The notes: a model not told the origin generated them from the letters alone. A DNA stretch of 6,728 nucleotides from Chloroflexota bacterium (GCA_016875665.1 VGPA01000070.1:1-6728), one strand, 5' to 3'. Numbered from the stretch's first letter, positions 1-6,049 are shown. A program made the numbers and translations.

Positions 1-213
1 CGGGAGCGCGGCCTCCGCCGCGATCCGGTCGCGGCGGTCGCCGCGCATCACGCGCGCGACGTACCAGACGCAGAGGACCAGCAGGACGATTTCGATCACC
101 ACGTTCAGCGCGTGGCCGGTCACGAGCGACAGCGGGATGAACAGGAACGAGACGAGCCCCACGATCGTGGCGACGGTGGTGAGCAGGATGGTGCCGAGGC
201 GCGCGAGCGTCAT
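1..213 (-). CDS. Small two-helix membrane protein, C-terminus cut by window edge
   Basis: An open frame of 71 codons runs from ATG at 213 to base 1 without a stop, so the C-terminus is missing. The protein begins MTLARLGTILLTTVATIVG. Two hydrophobic stretches at about residues 7-30 and 35-52 should be membrane helices, joined by a short turn with PLSLVTGH. After the second helix comes a basic and acidic tail (RVMRGDRRDRIAAEA) that is probably cytoplasmic. The start ATG overlaps the stop of the EVE gene upstream (ATGA), which suggests translational coupling and supports this start, although no clear ribosome site precedes it. I do not recognise a family. The hydrophobic pattern and shared frame make a real gene likely, but the function is unknown. 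Confidence 0.6.
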   Translation of the reverse strand, partial: MTLARLGTILLTTVATIVGLVSFLFIPLSLVTGHALNVVIEIVLLVLCVWYVARVMRGDRRDRIAAEAALP

Positions 214-653
214 GCCGGCACCGCCCGGGTGAGCGCGTCTTCGACCAGCGCGAAATCGCCGGCGGGGAGCTCATGCAGATGTCCCTGGAAGGCGAGGCGC
301 CAGTGCGGGGCGGGCCACCGGCGCACGAACGCGAATCGATCGGCGAGCCGCTCCGCCGCGACGGCGCTCGTGAGGTCGACGACGGTGTCCGGCTCGAGCG
401 CGAAGCGCCAGGGGTAGTCGTCGGGCGACGTGTCGGAGATCCAGATCGGGGAGCGCTCCTCCACGCAGCCGCCGCGCACGGTGGCGGTCGCGGCAAACCC
501 GGCGCCGCCGGTGACGTACCAGCACACGCGGTCGCCCGGCGCGATGCGCTCGGCCGCGCGCTTGTGGCGGCGCTTGATGCCCTGCACGGTGAAGCCGATC
601 GCGCGCGTCCGCGCGAAGTTGTCGGGACTCGTCACGACCATCCAGTACGCCAA
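210..653 (-). CDS. EVE-domain (UPF0310) PUA-like protein
   Basis: This 147-residue protein has the layout of the EVE family, a PUA/YTH-like fold thought to bind modified bases in nucleic acid. Visible family marks are the N-terminal MAYWMVVTS with Trp4, the GIKRRHKR stretch at 25-32 (family pattern G-x-x-x-RHK), the turn APGDRVCWYV at 38-47, the strand FAATATV at 53-59, the YPWRFALEP segment at 80-88, and the C-terminal FQGHLHELPAGDF. The length is normal for the family. The start is TTG at 653, chosen because family members begin just before the Y-W pair. The only nearby ATG (641) would remove that Trp. No good ribosome site is visible for either. The gene lies 90 bases after the molybdopterin synthase gene and its stop overlaps the next ATG. 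EVE proteins sometimes accompany restriction or defence genes, but none are here. The family call is confident and the ligand is unknown. Confidence 0.88.
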   Translation of the reverse strand: MAYWMVVTSPDNFARTRAIGFTVQGIKRRHKRAAERIAPGDRVCWYVTGGAGFAATATVRGGCVEERSPIWISDTSPDDYPWRFALEPDTVVDLTSAVAAERLADRFAFVRRWPAPHWRLAFQGHLHELPAGDFALVEDALTRAVPA

Positions 654-743
654 GCTAGTGACCGTGGCGCGGCTGTGCCGCGAAGAGGGAGACGGCCGGC
701 CCCGAGCGTGGTGTCGCGGCGCCGCCCGGTTGTTGTACGAGCA

Positions 744-1409
744 TCAGGCATGGTCCTCGATCCAAACGGCGCCGTCGTCGGTGTGCTCCTTCTTCCAGAT
801 CGGCACGACCGACTTCAGCTCATCGATGCCCGCGCGCGCCGCGGCGAACGCCTCCGGGCGGTGCGGTGCCGACGCGGCGACGATCACCGCGATCTCGCCG
901 ATGCCGAGCGTGCCGACGCGGTGGTGCAGCGCCACCCGCGCCCCGTGCGTCCGTTCGAGGCGCGCTGCGATCTCGCGCATCTTCGCCTCTGCCATCTCCG
1001 CGTACGCCTCGTAGTCCAGGCGCGTGACCGCCTTCCCGTGGCTCGCCGAGCGCACCGTTCCCAGGAACACGACGATGCCGCCCGCGCTCTCGTGCCGTAC
1101 GGCCGCGAGGGCCTCGTCCACCGAGAGCGGCTCCTCCCGCACGAGCACTCGCACCGGGTGCTGGACGGCGCCTCCCGAAACGGGCGGAATGAGCGCCAGT
1201 TCGTCGCCCTCCGCGAGCGGGGCCATCGGATCGACGTAGTCGCCGTTGCGGGCGATGGCGAGGCCCCGGCCGCTGCCGGCGTGCGGGTGCCGCCGCCGGA
1301 TCTCGCGGACCACGTCGCCGGCGGTGGCCGGCTCCGCGATGTCGAGGTCCAGCCTGCTCACGCCGGCCGCCTCCCGGTATCCCGCGAAAAGGCGCACGGT
1401 GACGCGCAT
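744..1409 (-). CDS. moaD-moaE: Fused molybdopterin synthase, MoaD small subunit joined to MoaE large subunit
   Basis: Molybdopterin synthase converts cyclic pyranopterin monophosphate to molybdopterin, with the MoaD C-terminal thiocarboxylate as sulfur donor and MoaE as catalytic subunit. Residues 1-80 are MoaD: a ubiquitin-like fold starting MRVTVRLFAGYREAAG, with the strand LAEGDELALIPPVSGG ending in Gly79-Gly80. Residues from about 86 to 221 are MoaE, with GGIVVFLGTVRS (110-121), LDYEAYAEMA (131-140), HHRVGTLGIGE (162-172), HRPEAF (183-188) and LKSVVPIWKKEH (198-209). By spacing, Arg120, His183, Arg184, Lys199 and Lys206 match the E. coli MoaE active-site residues Arg39, His103, Arg104, Lys119 and Lys126, so the catalytic half looks intact. 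Such fusions are known (M. tuberculosis MoaX, which is cleaved after the Gly-Gly, and a Deinococcus protein). The start ATG has no ribosome site but lies six bases after TAAACT. No other cofactor gene is in the window. Confidence 0.93.
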   Translation of the reverse strand: MRVTVRLFAGYREAAGVSRLDLDIAEPATAGDVVREIRRRHPHAGSGRGLAIARNGDYVDPMAPLAEGDELALIPPVSGGAVQHPVRVLVREEPLSVDEALAAVRHESAGGIVVFLGTVRSASHGKAVTRLDYEAYAEMAEAKMREIAARLERTHGARVALHHRVGTLGIGEIAVIVAASAPHRPEAFAAARAGIDELKSVVPIWKKEHTDDGAVWIEDHA

Positions 1410-1461
1410 GCGCTCAGTTTATGAAGGCGGGTATGGGAAATGAGACAATGGAGCCTCCTTT
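1410..1461. promoter_or_regulatory. Divergent intergenic spacer between moaD-moaE and the first CNNM gene
   Basis: This 52-base gap separates two divergent starts and is visibly poorer in GC than its surroundings, so it should hold both promoters. For the minus-strand gene, TAAACT (1421 down to 1416) sits six bases from the ATG, a pattern typical of leaderless transcripts; no convincing -35 box lies at normal spacing. For the plus-strand gene, a GGAG ribosome site ends eight bases before ATG 1462, but I find no good -10 box within the gap, so that promoter may lie inside moaD-moaE. Confidence 0.4.
1450..1453 (+). promoter_or_regulatory. Ribosome binding site of CNNM copy 1
   Basis: GGAG lies eight bases before ATG 1462 and fixes that start over the out-of-frame ATG at 1440. 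Confidence 0.65.
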
Positions 1462-2778
1462 ATGGATACCGCGGCGGCATGGCCGCCGATCGTTCTCACG
1501 ATCCTCCTGCTCGCGGTCAACGCCTTCTTCGTCGCTGCGGAGTTCGCGCTCCTGCGCGTGCGCCCCACGCAGTTCGAGGAGCTGGTCCCCGGGAGCGTTC
1601 GCGCCCGGGTCGTCGACCGCCAGGTGCGCCGCATCGACTGGTACCTCTCGGCCTGCCAGGTGGGCATCACCGGCGCATCGCTCGCGCTGGGCTGGGTCGG
1701 CGGCCCCGCGATCGCTGAGGCGATCCGGCCGCTGTTCGCATGGCTGGAGCCGCTCTCCGCGCCGGTCTCCCAAGCCGCGGGCTTCGTCGTCGCCTTCGCC
1801 CTCATCACGTTCGTGCACATCGTTCTGGCAGAGCAGGCGCCGAAGTACTTGGCGATCAAGAAAGCGCTGCCGATCGCGCTGGCCAACGGGTATCCGCTGG
1901 AGCTCTTCTACCGCCTCGTGTTCCCGTACATCTGGCTGGTCAGCACGAGCGCGAACCGGATCCTCGCTTTCGCGGGCATCTCGCCGACCGGCGACCGCGT
2001 CACGCACACCGGCGAGGAGCTGAAGCTCCTCGTCGACGACGCGGCGGACAGTGGCGGGCTCCAGGAGTCCGAGCGCGAGATCGTGGGGAACGCGCTGAGC
2101 TTCGCCGACACGCTGGTGCGCCAGGTCATGATCCCCCGGACCGAAATGGCGGCGGTCGCCGAGGACGCCCCCAAGGCCACGATCCTCGCGCTCGCCCGCC
2201 AGCACCCGTACTCCCGCTATCCGGTTTTCCACGAGAGCCTCGACGGGGTGGTGGGCGTCGTGCACCTGCGCGACCTGCTCACGCACGACGGCGAGGCCAC
2301 CGCGCGGGATCTTATGCGGCCGGTGCCGCTTCTGCCGGAGACCATGCATCTTGACGCGGCGCTCGCGGAGCTCCGCAGGCGGCGGGCGTCGCTGGCGATC
2401 GTGCTGGACGAGTTCGGCGGGACGGCCGGGCTCGTCACGCTCGAGAACATCCTCGAGCGCATCGTTGGGGAGGTGCACGACGAGTTCGAGACCGACGAGC
2501 AGGCGCGGATACGCGCGGACGGACCCGGGCGCTTCCTGGTGAACGGGCTCACGCCGCTCGAGGAGCTGCGCGCGGAGCTCGGCATGCCCGTGCCGGTGCA
2601 GGAAGGCGATGAGCCCGAGACGGTTGGTGGGCTGGTCTTCGGACGTCTGGGCAGGCTGCCCACGGTCGGCGACAGAGTCGAGCTGGACGGCTGGCTGCTC
2701 GAGGTGACCGTGCTCGACGGTTTCCGGATCGCTCAGGTGCGCGCCCAGCGGTGGTCCGCAGCGCCGGGAGCGCGGTAA
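1462..2778 (+). CDS. CNNM/CorC-HlyC family membrane transporter with tandem CBS domains (copy 1)
   Basis: This 438-residue protein has the three-part layout of bacterial CNNM (DUF21) proteins, linked to Mg2+/Co2+ transport or export and often labelled hemolysin C or CorC. The CNNM membrane domain spans about residues 8-165, with NAFFVAAEFALLRVR (20-34), SACQVGIT (63-70) and AEQAPK (123-128), the last standing where relatives usually have G-E-x-x-P-K. After a linker helix (GEELKLLVDDA, 184-194) come two CBS domains. They contain QVMIPRTEMAAV (221-232), GVVGVVHLRDLL (262-273) and DEFGGTAGLVTLENILERIV (316-335), and normally bind ATP-Mg to gate the membrane part. Residues 355-430 form the CorC_HlyC domain (GRFLVNG, ETVGGLVFG). 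ATG 1462 is preceded by GGAG at 1450-1453. The next gene is a paralog that overlaps or abuts its end. Substrate is inferred from the family only. Confidence 0.93.
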   Translation: MDTAAAWPPIVLTILLLAVNAFFVAAEFALLRVRPTQFEELVPGSVRARVVDRQVRRIDWYLSACQVGITGASLALGWVGGPAIAEAIRPLFAWLEPLSAPVSQAAGFVVAFALITFVHIVLAEQAPKYLAIKKALPIALANGYPLELFYRLVFPYIWLVSTSANRILAFAGISPTGDRVTHTGEELKLLVDDAADSGGLQESEREIVGNALSFADTLVRQVMIPRTEMAAVAEDAPKATILALARQHPYSRYPVFHESLDGVVGVVHLRDLLTHDGEATARDLMRPVPLLPETMHLDAALAELRRRRASLAIVLDEFGGTAGLVTLENILERIVGEVHDEFETDEQARIRADGPGRFLVNGLTPLEELRAELGMPVPVQEGDEPETVGGLVFGRLGRLPTVGDRVELDGWLLEVTVLDGFRIAQVRAQRWSAAPGAR

Positions 2779-4091
2779 CCCTGGACAGCCTGGGCGGCCT
2801 CGCGCTGGTCGCGGTTCTTCTCGTCGCGAACGCGTTCTTCGTCATCGCGGAGTACGCGTTCGTCCGTGTCCGTGAGACGCAGCTGGTGGAGCTCGTGCCG
2901 CACAGCCGGCGCGCACGGCTGTCGCTCCAAATCGTCCACAACCTGGACTCTTACATCTCGGCGGGTCAGGTCGGCGTCACGCTGGCGAACCTGCTCCTGG
3001 GCTTTCTCGGCGAGCCGGCCCTCTCCTCGCTGCTGCGGCCCGCGTTCGACCCCCTCGTGCCGCTCGCACCCGAGCTCGTCCGGGGCCTCTCCTTCGTGAT
3101 CACGTTCGGCATGATCACTTTCCTGACGCTCGTCGTGAGCGAGCTGACGCCCAAGCAGATCGCGCTCCAGGCGGCTTTGCCCATCGCGCTGTGGTGCGCG
3201 TTCCCGCTGGAAGCGTTCCGGCGGCTGATGGCGCCGTTCGTGCTGCTCGTGCACGGAAGCGCGCGCGCCCTGGTGCGCCTGCTCGGCTTCAAGCCGGGAG
3301 TCGAGGTGGACGTGCACAGCGAGGAGGAGCTGAAGCTGCTGGTCGCGGCATCGACCACGAGCGGTGCGCTGCAGGAGTCCGAGCGGCGGATCCTGGTCAA
3401 TGCCCTCACGTTCGCCGACCGGTCGGTCCGCCAGCTGATGGTGCCGCGCACGGAGGTGACGGCCGTCCCGGAGGATGCGGATCGGGCTCGGATCCTGCAG
3501 GTGGCACGGCGGCGGCCGTACTCGCGGTTCCCGGTCTACCGCGGAACGATCGACCGCATCGTCGGGGTGATGCACCTGCGCGACCTCGCGCTCCGTCCGG
3601 ACGAACCCACGGCCGGGCAGCTCATGCGGCCCGCGGTGATGCTTCCCGAGACGATGCGCGCCGACGAGGCGCTCGCGGCGCTGCGGCGCTCGCGGGCATC
3701 GCTCGCCATCGTCATCGACGAGTTCGGCGGAACCGCCGGCCTGATCACGGTCGAGGACGTGATCGAGGAGCTCGTCGGCGAGGTGCACGACGAGTTCGAG
3801 GCGGTGGCGGTGAGCGACGTCCACGAGATCGAGCCCGGGCGCTTTCTGGTCGACGGCCTGGTTCCGCTGCCGGACGCGGTCGAGCGCCTGGAGATCGCCG
3901 ACGCGCCGGAGGAGGCACTCGAGCTCTACGAGACGGTGGGGGGGATGGTGTTCGGCGAGCTCGGACGGGTTCCGGTGGTGGGGGACAGGGTTTCCTGGGC
4001 GGGGTGGGTCTTCGACGTGCGGGCGCTCGACGGCCGGCGCGTCGCCACGGTCGGCGCGGCGCGTGCCGCCGGGTCAGCGGGGGATGGGTAG
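2751..4091 (+). CDS. CNNM/CorC-HlyC family membrane transporter with tandem CBS domains (copy 2)
   Basis: This is a paralog of the preceding gene with the same layout, 446 residues if it starts at GTG 2751. The CNNM domain covers about residues 17-170 and includes NAFFVIAEYAFVRVR (27-41), SAGQVGVTLANLLLGFLGEP (70-89) and SELTPK (130-135). CBS domains follow with QLMVPRTEVTAV (228-239), RIVGVMHLRDLA (269-280) and DEFGGTAGLITVEDVIEELV (323-342), then a CorC_HlyC domain (GRFLVDG, ETVGGMVFGELGR). Over the 35 residues from ASLAIV to VHDEFE the copies agree at 27. The copies also share an exact 21-base match (2470-2490 and 3780-3800). The start is uncertain: GTG 2751 lies 28 bases inside copy 1, while CTG 2781, three bases after the copy 1 stop, has a GGGAG ten bases upstream and gives an N-terminus (LDS) lining up with the MDT of copy 1. 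Its 3' end overlaps the convergent small membrane gene by 18 bases. Coexpression with copy 1 is near certain. Confidence 0.92.
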   Translation: MVRSAGSAVTLDSLGGLALVAVLLVANAFFVIAEYAFVRVRETQLVELVPHSRRARLSLQIVHNLDSYISAGQVGVTLANLLLGFLGEPALSSLLRPAFDPLVPLAPELVRGLSFVITFGMITFLTLVVSELTPKQIALQAALPIALWCAFPLEAFRRLMAPFVLLVHGSARALVRLLGFKPGVEVDVHSEEELKLLVAASTTSGALQESERRILVNALTFADRSVRQLMVPRTEVTAVPEDADRARILQVARRRPYSRFPVYRGTIDRIVGVMHLRDLALRPDEPTAGQLMRPAVMLPETMRADEALAALRRSRASLAIVIDEFGGTAGLITVEDVIEELVGEVHDEFEAVAVSDVHEIEPGRFLVDGLVPLPDAVERLEIADAPEEALELYETVGGMVFGELGRVPVVGDRVSWAGWVFDVRALDGRRVATVGAARAAGSAGDG

Positions 4092-4271
4092 GGCGTCGAT
4101 GAAAGCGCGCACCGTGGTGCCCAGCGCGTCGAACTGCACTCCCCAGTAGGTCTGCGAGCGCGGGTCCATCAGGACGATGAGCCCGACCGCCCCCGCCCCC
4201 GCGAGCACCGTCACCAGCGCGAACGTCAGCACGTTCGCCTGGAACGACGCCTGGCGCGCCGGCTGCTTCAC
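4074..4271 (-). CDS. Small single-helix membrane protein, third gene of the par operon
   Basis: This 65-residue protein starts at GTG 4271, which overlaps the parB stop as GTGA, so its translation is probably coupled to parB. It has a short polar and basic N-terminus (MKQPARQASFQ), one hydrophobic segment at about residues 12-35 (VLTFALVTVLAGAGAVGLIV) and a 30-residue tail (MDPRSQTYWGVQFDALGTTV, then a short run ending LPIPR). The basic N-terminus suggests the N-inside orientation, leaving the tail outside. There is no lipobox or enzyme motif. I do not recognise the family. Its place behind parA and parB invites a role at the membrane in segregation, but that is inference from position alone. 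Its 3' end overlaps the convergent CNNM gene by 18 bases. Confidence 0.72.
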   Translation of the reverse strand: MKQPARQASFQANVLTFALVTVLAGAGAVGLIVLMDPRSQTYWGVQFDALGTTVRAFIDALPIPR

Positions 4272-5212
4272 CGCGTGCGCAGCCGGGCCACGATGTTGTC
4301 GAGCCGCGCGCGGGAGATGGTGAGGAACTTGGCCAGGTTCGCGCGATCGCCCTCGGCGACGTTCGGGATCTCGCCGTCGCCCACCGCGCGCGCGAGCTCG
4401 GCCAGCACCTCGTTCAGCTTGCGCGTCGTGCGCACGAGGGAGTCGTCGCGCAGCGGCGGGATCGCCGGCTCCGGGCGCGGCCCCTTGGCGTTCGGATTCA
4501 GGATGCGCTCCACCCGGTCGCGGAGGCGCAGCAGCGTGAGCTGGCCACCGATGACCTGCTTCGCCAGCGTCCTGCGCCGCCGCTTGTCTTCGACCTTCAT
4601 CAGCTCGTAGGCGGCGGTCAGCGTGTCGTAGCGCTGGGCGACCATCTCGCGCACGTCGTCGGGGGCAGTGGCGAGGCGGAGGCGGTTCTCGATGTAGCCC
4701 TTGTCCTTGCCCAGCTTCGTGGCGAGCGTGCGGATCGAGTAGCCGAGCTCGTCGGTCATCTTCTTGTAGATGATCGATTCGTCGAGCGGGGAGAGGTCTT
4801 CGCGCTGGAGGTTCTCGATCAGCGCGATCTCGAGCGCGGTGGCGTCGTCGAACCGCTCGACGATGGCCGGGATGGTGTCCTTGCCCGCCATCTTCGAGGC
4901 ACGCCAGCGGCGCTCGCCGGCGATGATCTCGAAGGTGTCCCCGTTCGGACGGACGAGGATCGGCTGGAGCACGCCGTGCTCCTTGACCGAGGAGGCGAGC
5001 TCCTTGAGCGTTTCCTCGTGGAACGTCATCCGCGGCTGGCCGGGGTTCGGGGCGACCTTGTCGATCGGCAGCTCGCGCACCGAGGTTCCGCCGCGGGTCT
5101 GGAGCAGGCTGATGATGCCCGTCCGGCCGTGCGACTCCTCCTGCTCGAGGATCCGCGAGGCCGCGTTGCGGAAGGACTTGCCGCTGCGGCTGCCGCCGCC
5201 GCTATTGAGCAT
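4268..5212 (-). CDS. parB: ParB chromosome/replicon partitioning protein (CTP-dependent clamp)
   Basis: ParB binds parS sites, loads as a CTP-dependent sliding clamp and stimulates ParA. From ATG 5212 the protein has 314 residues. The N-terminal CTP-binding domain shows NPGQPR (56-61), GVLQPI (80-85), GERRWRAS (99-106, the GERRxRA box) and ENLQREDLSP (133-142). A helix-turn-helix follows at about 156-180 (LGYSIRTLATKLGKDKGYIE), then a linker with prolines and a helical C-terminal part that should dimerise. The start at 5212 is chosen because GGGAGG ends six bases before it; a longer frame to 5254 has no ribosome site. The start lies inside the last codons of parA, an 11-base overlap. The N-terminus lacks the usual short GRGL-type opening and instead has a Gly/Ser-rich stretch and a charged segment of some 45 residues before the conserved domain. 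No canonical parS is present. Confidence 0.95.
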   Translation of the reverse strand: MLNSGGGSRSGKSFRNAASRILEQEESHGRTGIISLLQTRGGTSVRELPIDKVAPNPGQPRMTFHEETLKELASSVKEHGVLQPILVRPNGDTFEIIAGERRWRASKMAGKDTIPAIVERFDDATALEIALIENLQREDLSPLDESIIYKKMTDELGYSIRTLATKLGKDKGYIENRLRLATAPDDVREMVAQRYDTLTAAYELMKVEDKRRRRTLAKQVIGGQLTLLRLRDRVERILNPNAKGPRPEPAIPPLRDDSLVRTTRKLNEVLAELARAVGDGEIPNVAEGDRANLAKFLTISRARLDNIVARLRTR

Positions 5213-5969
5213 GGATGACCTCCCTCGCGAGGTCGGTGAAGGCCTTCGCCGCATCGGACTTGGGCTCGTAAATGCTGATCGGTACGCCCGCGGTGGGCGC
5301 TTCGCCGACCTTCACCGATTGGCGGATCGCCGTCTTGAACACGCGGAAGTCGCCGACGTCGTGGAGGGACTCGAGCATGTCGCGCGCGAGGATCGTGCGG
5401 CTGTCATAGAACGTGGGGAGGAGCCCCAGCACCCTGAGGTCCGGGTTGAGCCGCGACTGCACCGTCCGGATGATCTTCAAGAGGGCCGCGACGCCCTTCA
5501 GCGCGTAGTACTGCGTCTGCACCGGGATGATCACCCCGTGCGCCGCGACGAGCGCGTTGAGGGTGAGGAGGCCGAGGGTCGGCGGGCAGTCGATGATCAC
5601 GTAGTCGTACCGGTCGATGAACCCCCCCGCGAGCTTGTCGCGGAGCACCAGCTCGCGCCCGATCGCGGTGAAGAGCTCGACTTCGGCGGCCGAGAGCTCG
5701 ATGGTCGCCGGGGCGACGTCGAGGTCGGGCGTCTTCGACGGGAGGATGATCGAGGCGAGGGACACGTCCGGACTGACGAGCACGTCGGCGATCGAGCGCT
5801 CGACCGTGTTCAGGTCGATGCCCAGCCCGACGCCCAGGTTCGCCTGAGGGTCCAGGTCGAGACACAGGACCTTGTGGCCCAGCGACGCCAGCGCTCCCCC
5901 GAGATTGATCGCGCAGGTCGTCTTGCCAACCCCGCCCTTCTGGTTGGCCACCGCGATGACCTTGCCCAA
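5202..5969 (-). CDS. parA: ParA partitioning ATPase (deviant Walker A, chromosomal type)
   Basis: ParA is a DNA-binding ATPase that moves ParB-parS complexes over the nucleoid. The 255-residue protein opens MGKVIAVANQKGGVGKTT, with the deviant Walker A motif KGGVGKTT at 11-18 and its signature Lys11. Further marks are LDLDPQAN (37-44, Walker A'), VIIDCPP (124-130, Walker B), PVQTQYYALKG (149-159), GLLPTFYDSRT (182-192) and the C-terminal SVKVGEAPTAGVPI (218-231). The start is TTG 5969, preceded by GGAGG seven bases upstream. The open frame continues another 62 codons upstream, but those residues are low-complexity Arg/Ala and not family-like. There is no N-terminal helix-turn-helix, which fits the short chromosomal form rather than the long plasmid form. 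parB follows with an 11-base overlap. The only other upstream signals are two inverted repeats. Confidence 0.96.
   Translation of the reverse strand: MGKVIAVANQKGGVGKTTCAINLGGALASLGHKVLCLDLDPQANLGVGLGIDLNTVERSIADVLVSPDVSLASIILPSKTPDLDVAPATIELSAAEVELFTAIGRELVLRDKLAGGFIDRYDYVIIDCPPTLGLLTLNALVAAHGVIIPVQTQYYALKGVAALLKIIRTVQSRLNPDLRVLGLLPTFYDSRTILARDMLESLHDVGDFRVFKTAIRQSVKVGEAPTAGVPISIYEPKSDAAKAFTDLAREVIHAQ
5219..5224 (-). promoter_or_regulatory. Ribosome binding site of parB, inside parA
   Basis: On the minus strand GGGAGG ends six bases before ATG 5212. It lies within the last codons of parA and decides the parB start in favour of 5212 over upstream codons. Confidence 0.8.
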
Positions 5970-5976
5970 GCGATGT

Positions 5977-5981
5977 CCTCC
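5977..5981 (-). promoter_or_regulatory. Ribosome binding site of parA
   Basis: GGAGG on the minus strand, seven bases before TTG 5969. It decides the TTG start over the longer frame that would begin at 6155 and over the in-frame ATG at 6002. Confidence 0.82.
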
Positions 5982-6008
5982 AGTGGAAGCACTCCGAAGC
6001 ATAGGCGA

Positions 6009-6027
6009 CAGGCCAAATCGTGGCCTG
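6009..6027. repeat. Inverted repeat, 7-bp stem with 5-base loop
   Basis: CAGGCCA (6009-6015) and TGGCCTG (6021-6027) are perfect complements around a 5-base loop (AATCG). It lies in the 80-base gap between the DinB-like stop and parA. It could be part of a terminator for the upstream transcript or an operator for parAB. No T-run follows on the minus strand, so it is not a classical terminator. Confidence 0.45.
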
Positions 6028-6049
6028 GCCGCCGCGGCACGCCGGCGGC
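6028..6049 (-). terminator. Possible terminator-like hairpin after the DinB-like gene
   Basis: GCCGCCG (6028-6034) and CGGCGGC (6043-6049) form a 7-bp GC stem with an 8-base loop, beginning directly after the stop codon of the DinB-like frame. It abuts the second inverted repeat. There is no T tract, so at best it is a Rho-independent variant or an mRNA end stabiliser; chance in GC-rich DNA is possible. Confidence 0.3.

Noticed and set aside
655..744. A 29-codon minus-strand frame starting in a TGATG overlap with the moaD-moaE stop
   Set aside because: The overlap is tempting, but the peptide (MLVQQPGGAATPRSG...) has no ribosome site, helix or family pattern, and chance is enough to explain it.
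273..1424. Long plus-strand open frame (383 codons) across the EVE and moaD-moaE genes
   Set aside because: It is the mirror of real genes with strong motifs on the other strand. Its product is Arg/Ala/His-rich with no fold-like pattern, as expected in GC-rich antisense frames.
1440..1718. Plus-strand frame from ATG 1440
   Set aside because: It runs in a different frame through the first CNNM gene and gives an Arg/Gly-rich shadow product.
2470..3800. Exact 21-base match at 2470-2490 and 3780-3800 as a possible recombination repeat
   Set aside because: Both copies code the same conserved CBS-domain end in the two paralogs, so common ancestry and codon bias explain it.
1414..3824. Two long minus-strand frames (354 and 363 codons) antisense to the CNNM pair
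   Set aside because: Both arise because the paralogs have the same codon pattern; the products are charged low-complexity chains. Their similarity to each other only mirrors the paralogy of the sense genes.
5998..6003. TATGCT on the minus strand as a -10 box for parA
   Set aside because: Only four of six bases match and the position 17 bases upstream reads AGGCCA, which is not a -35 box.
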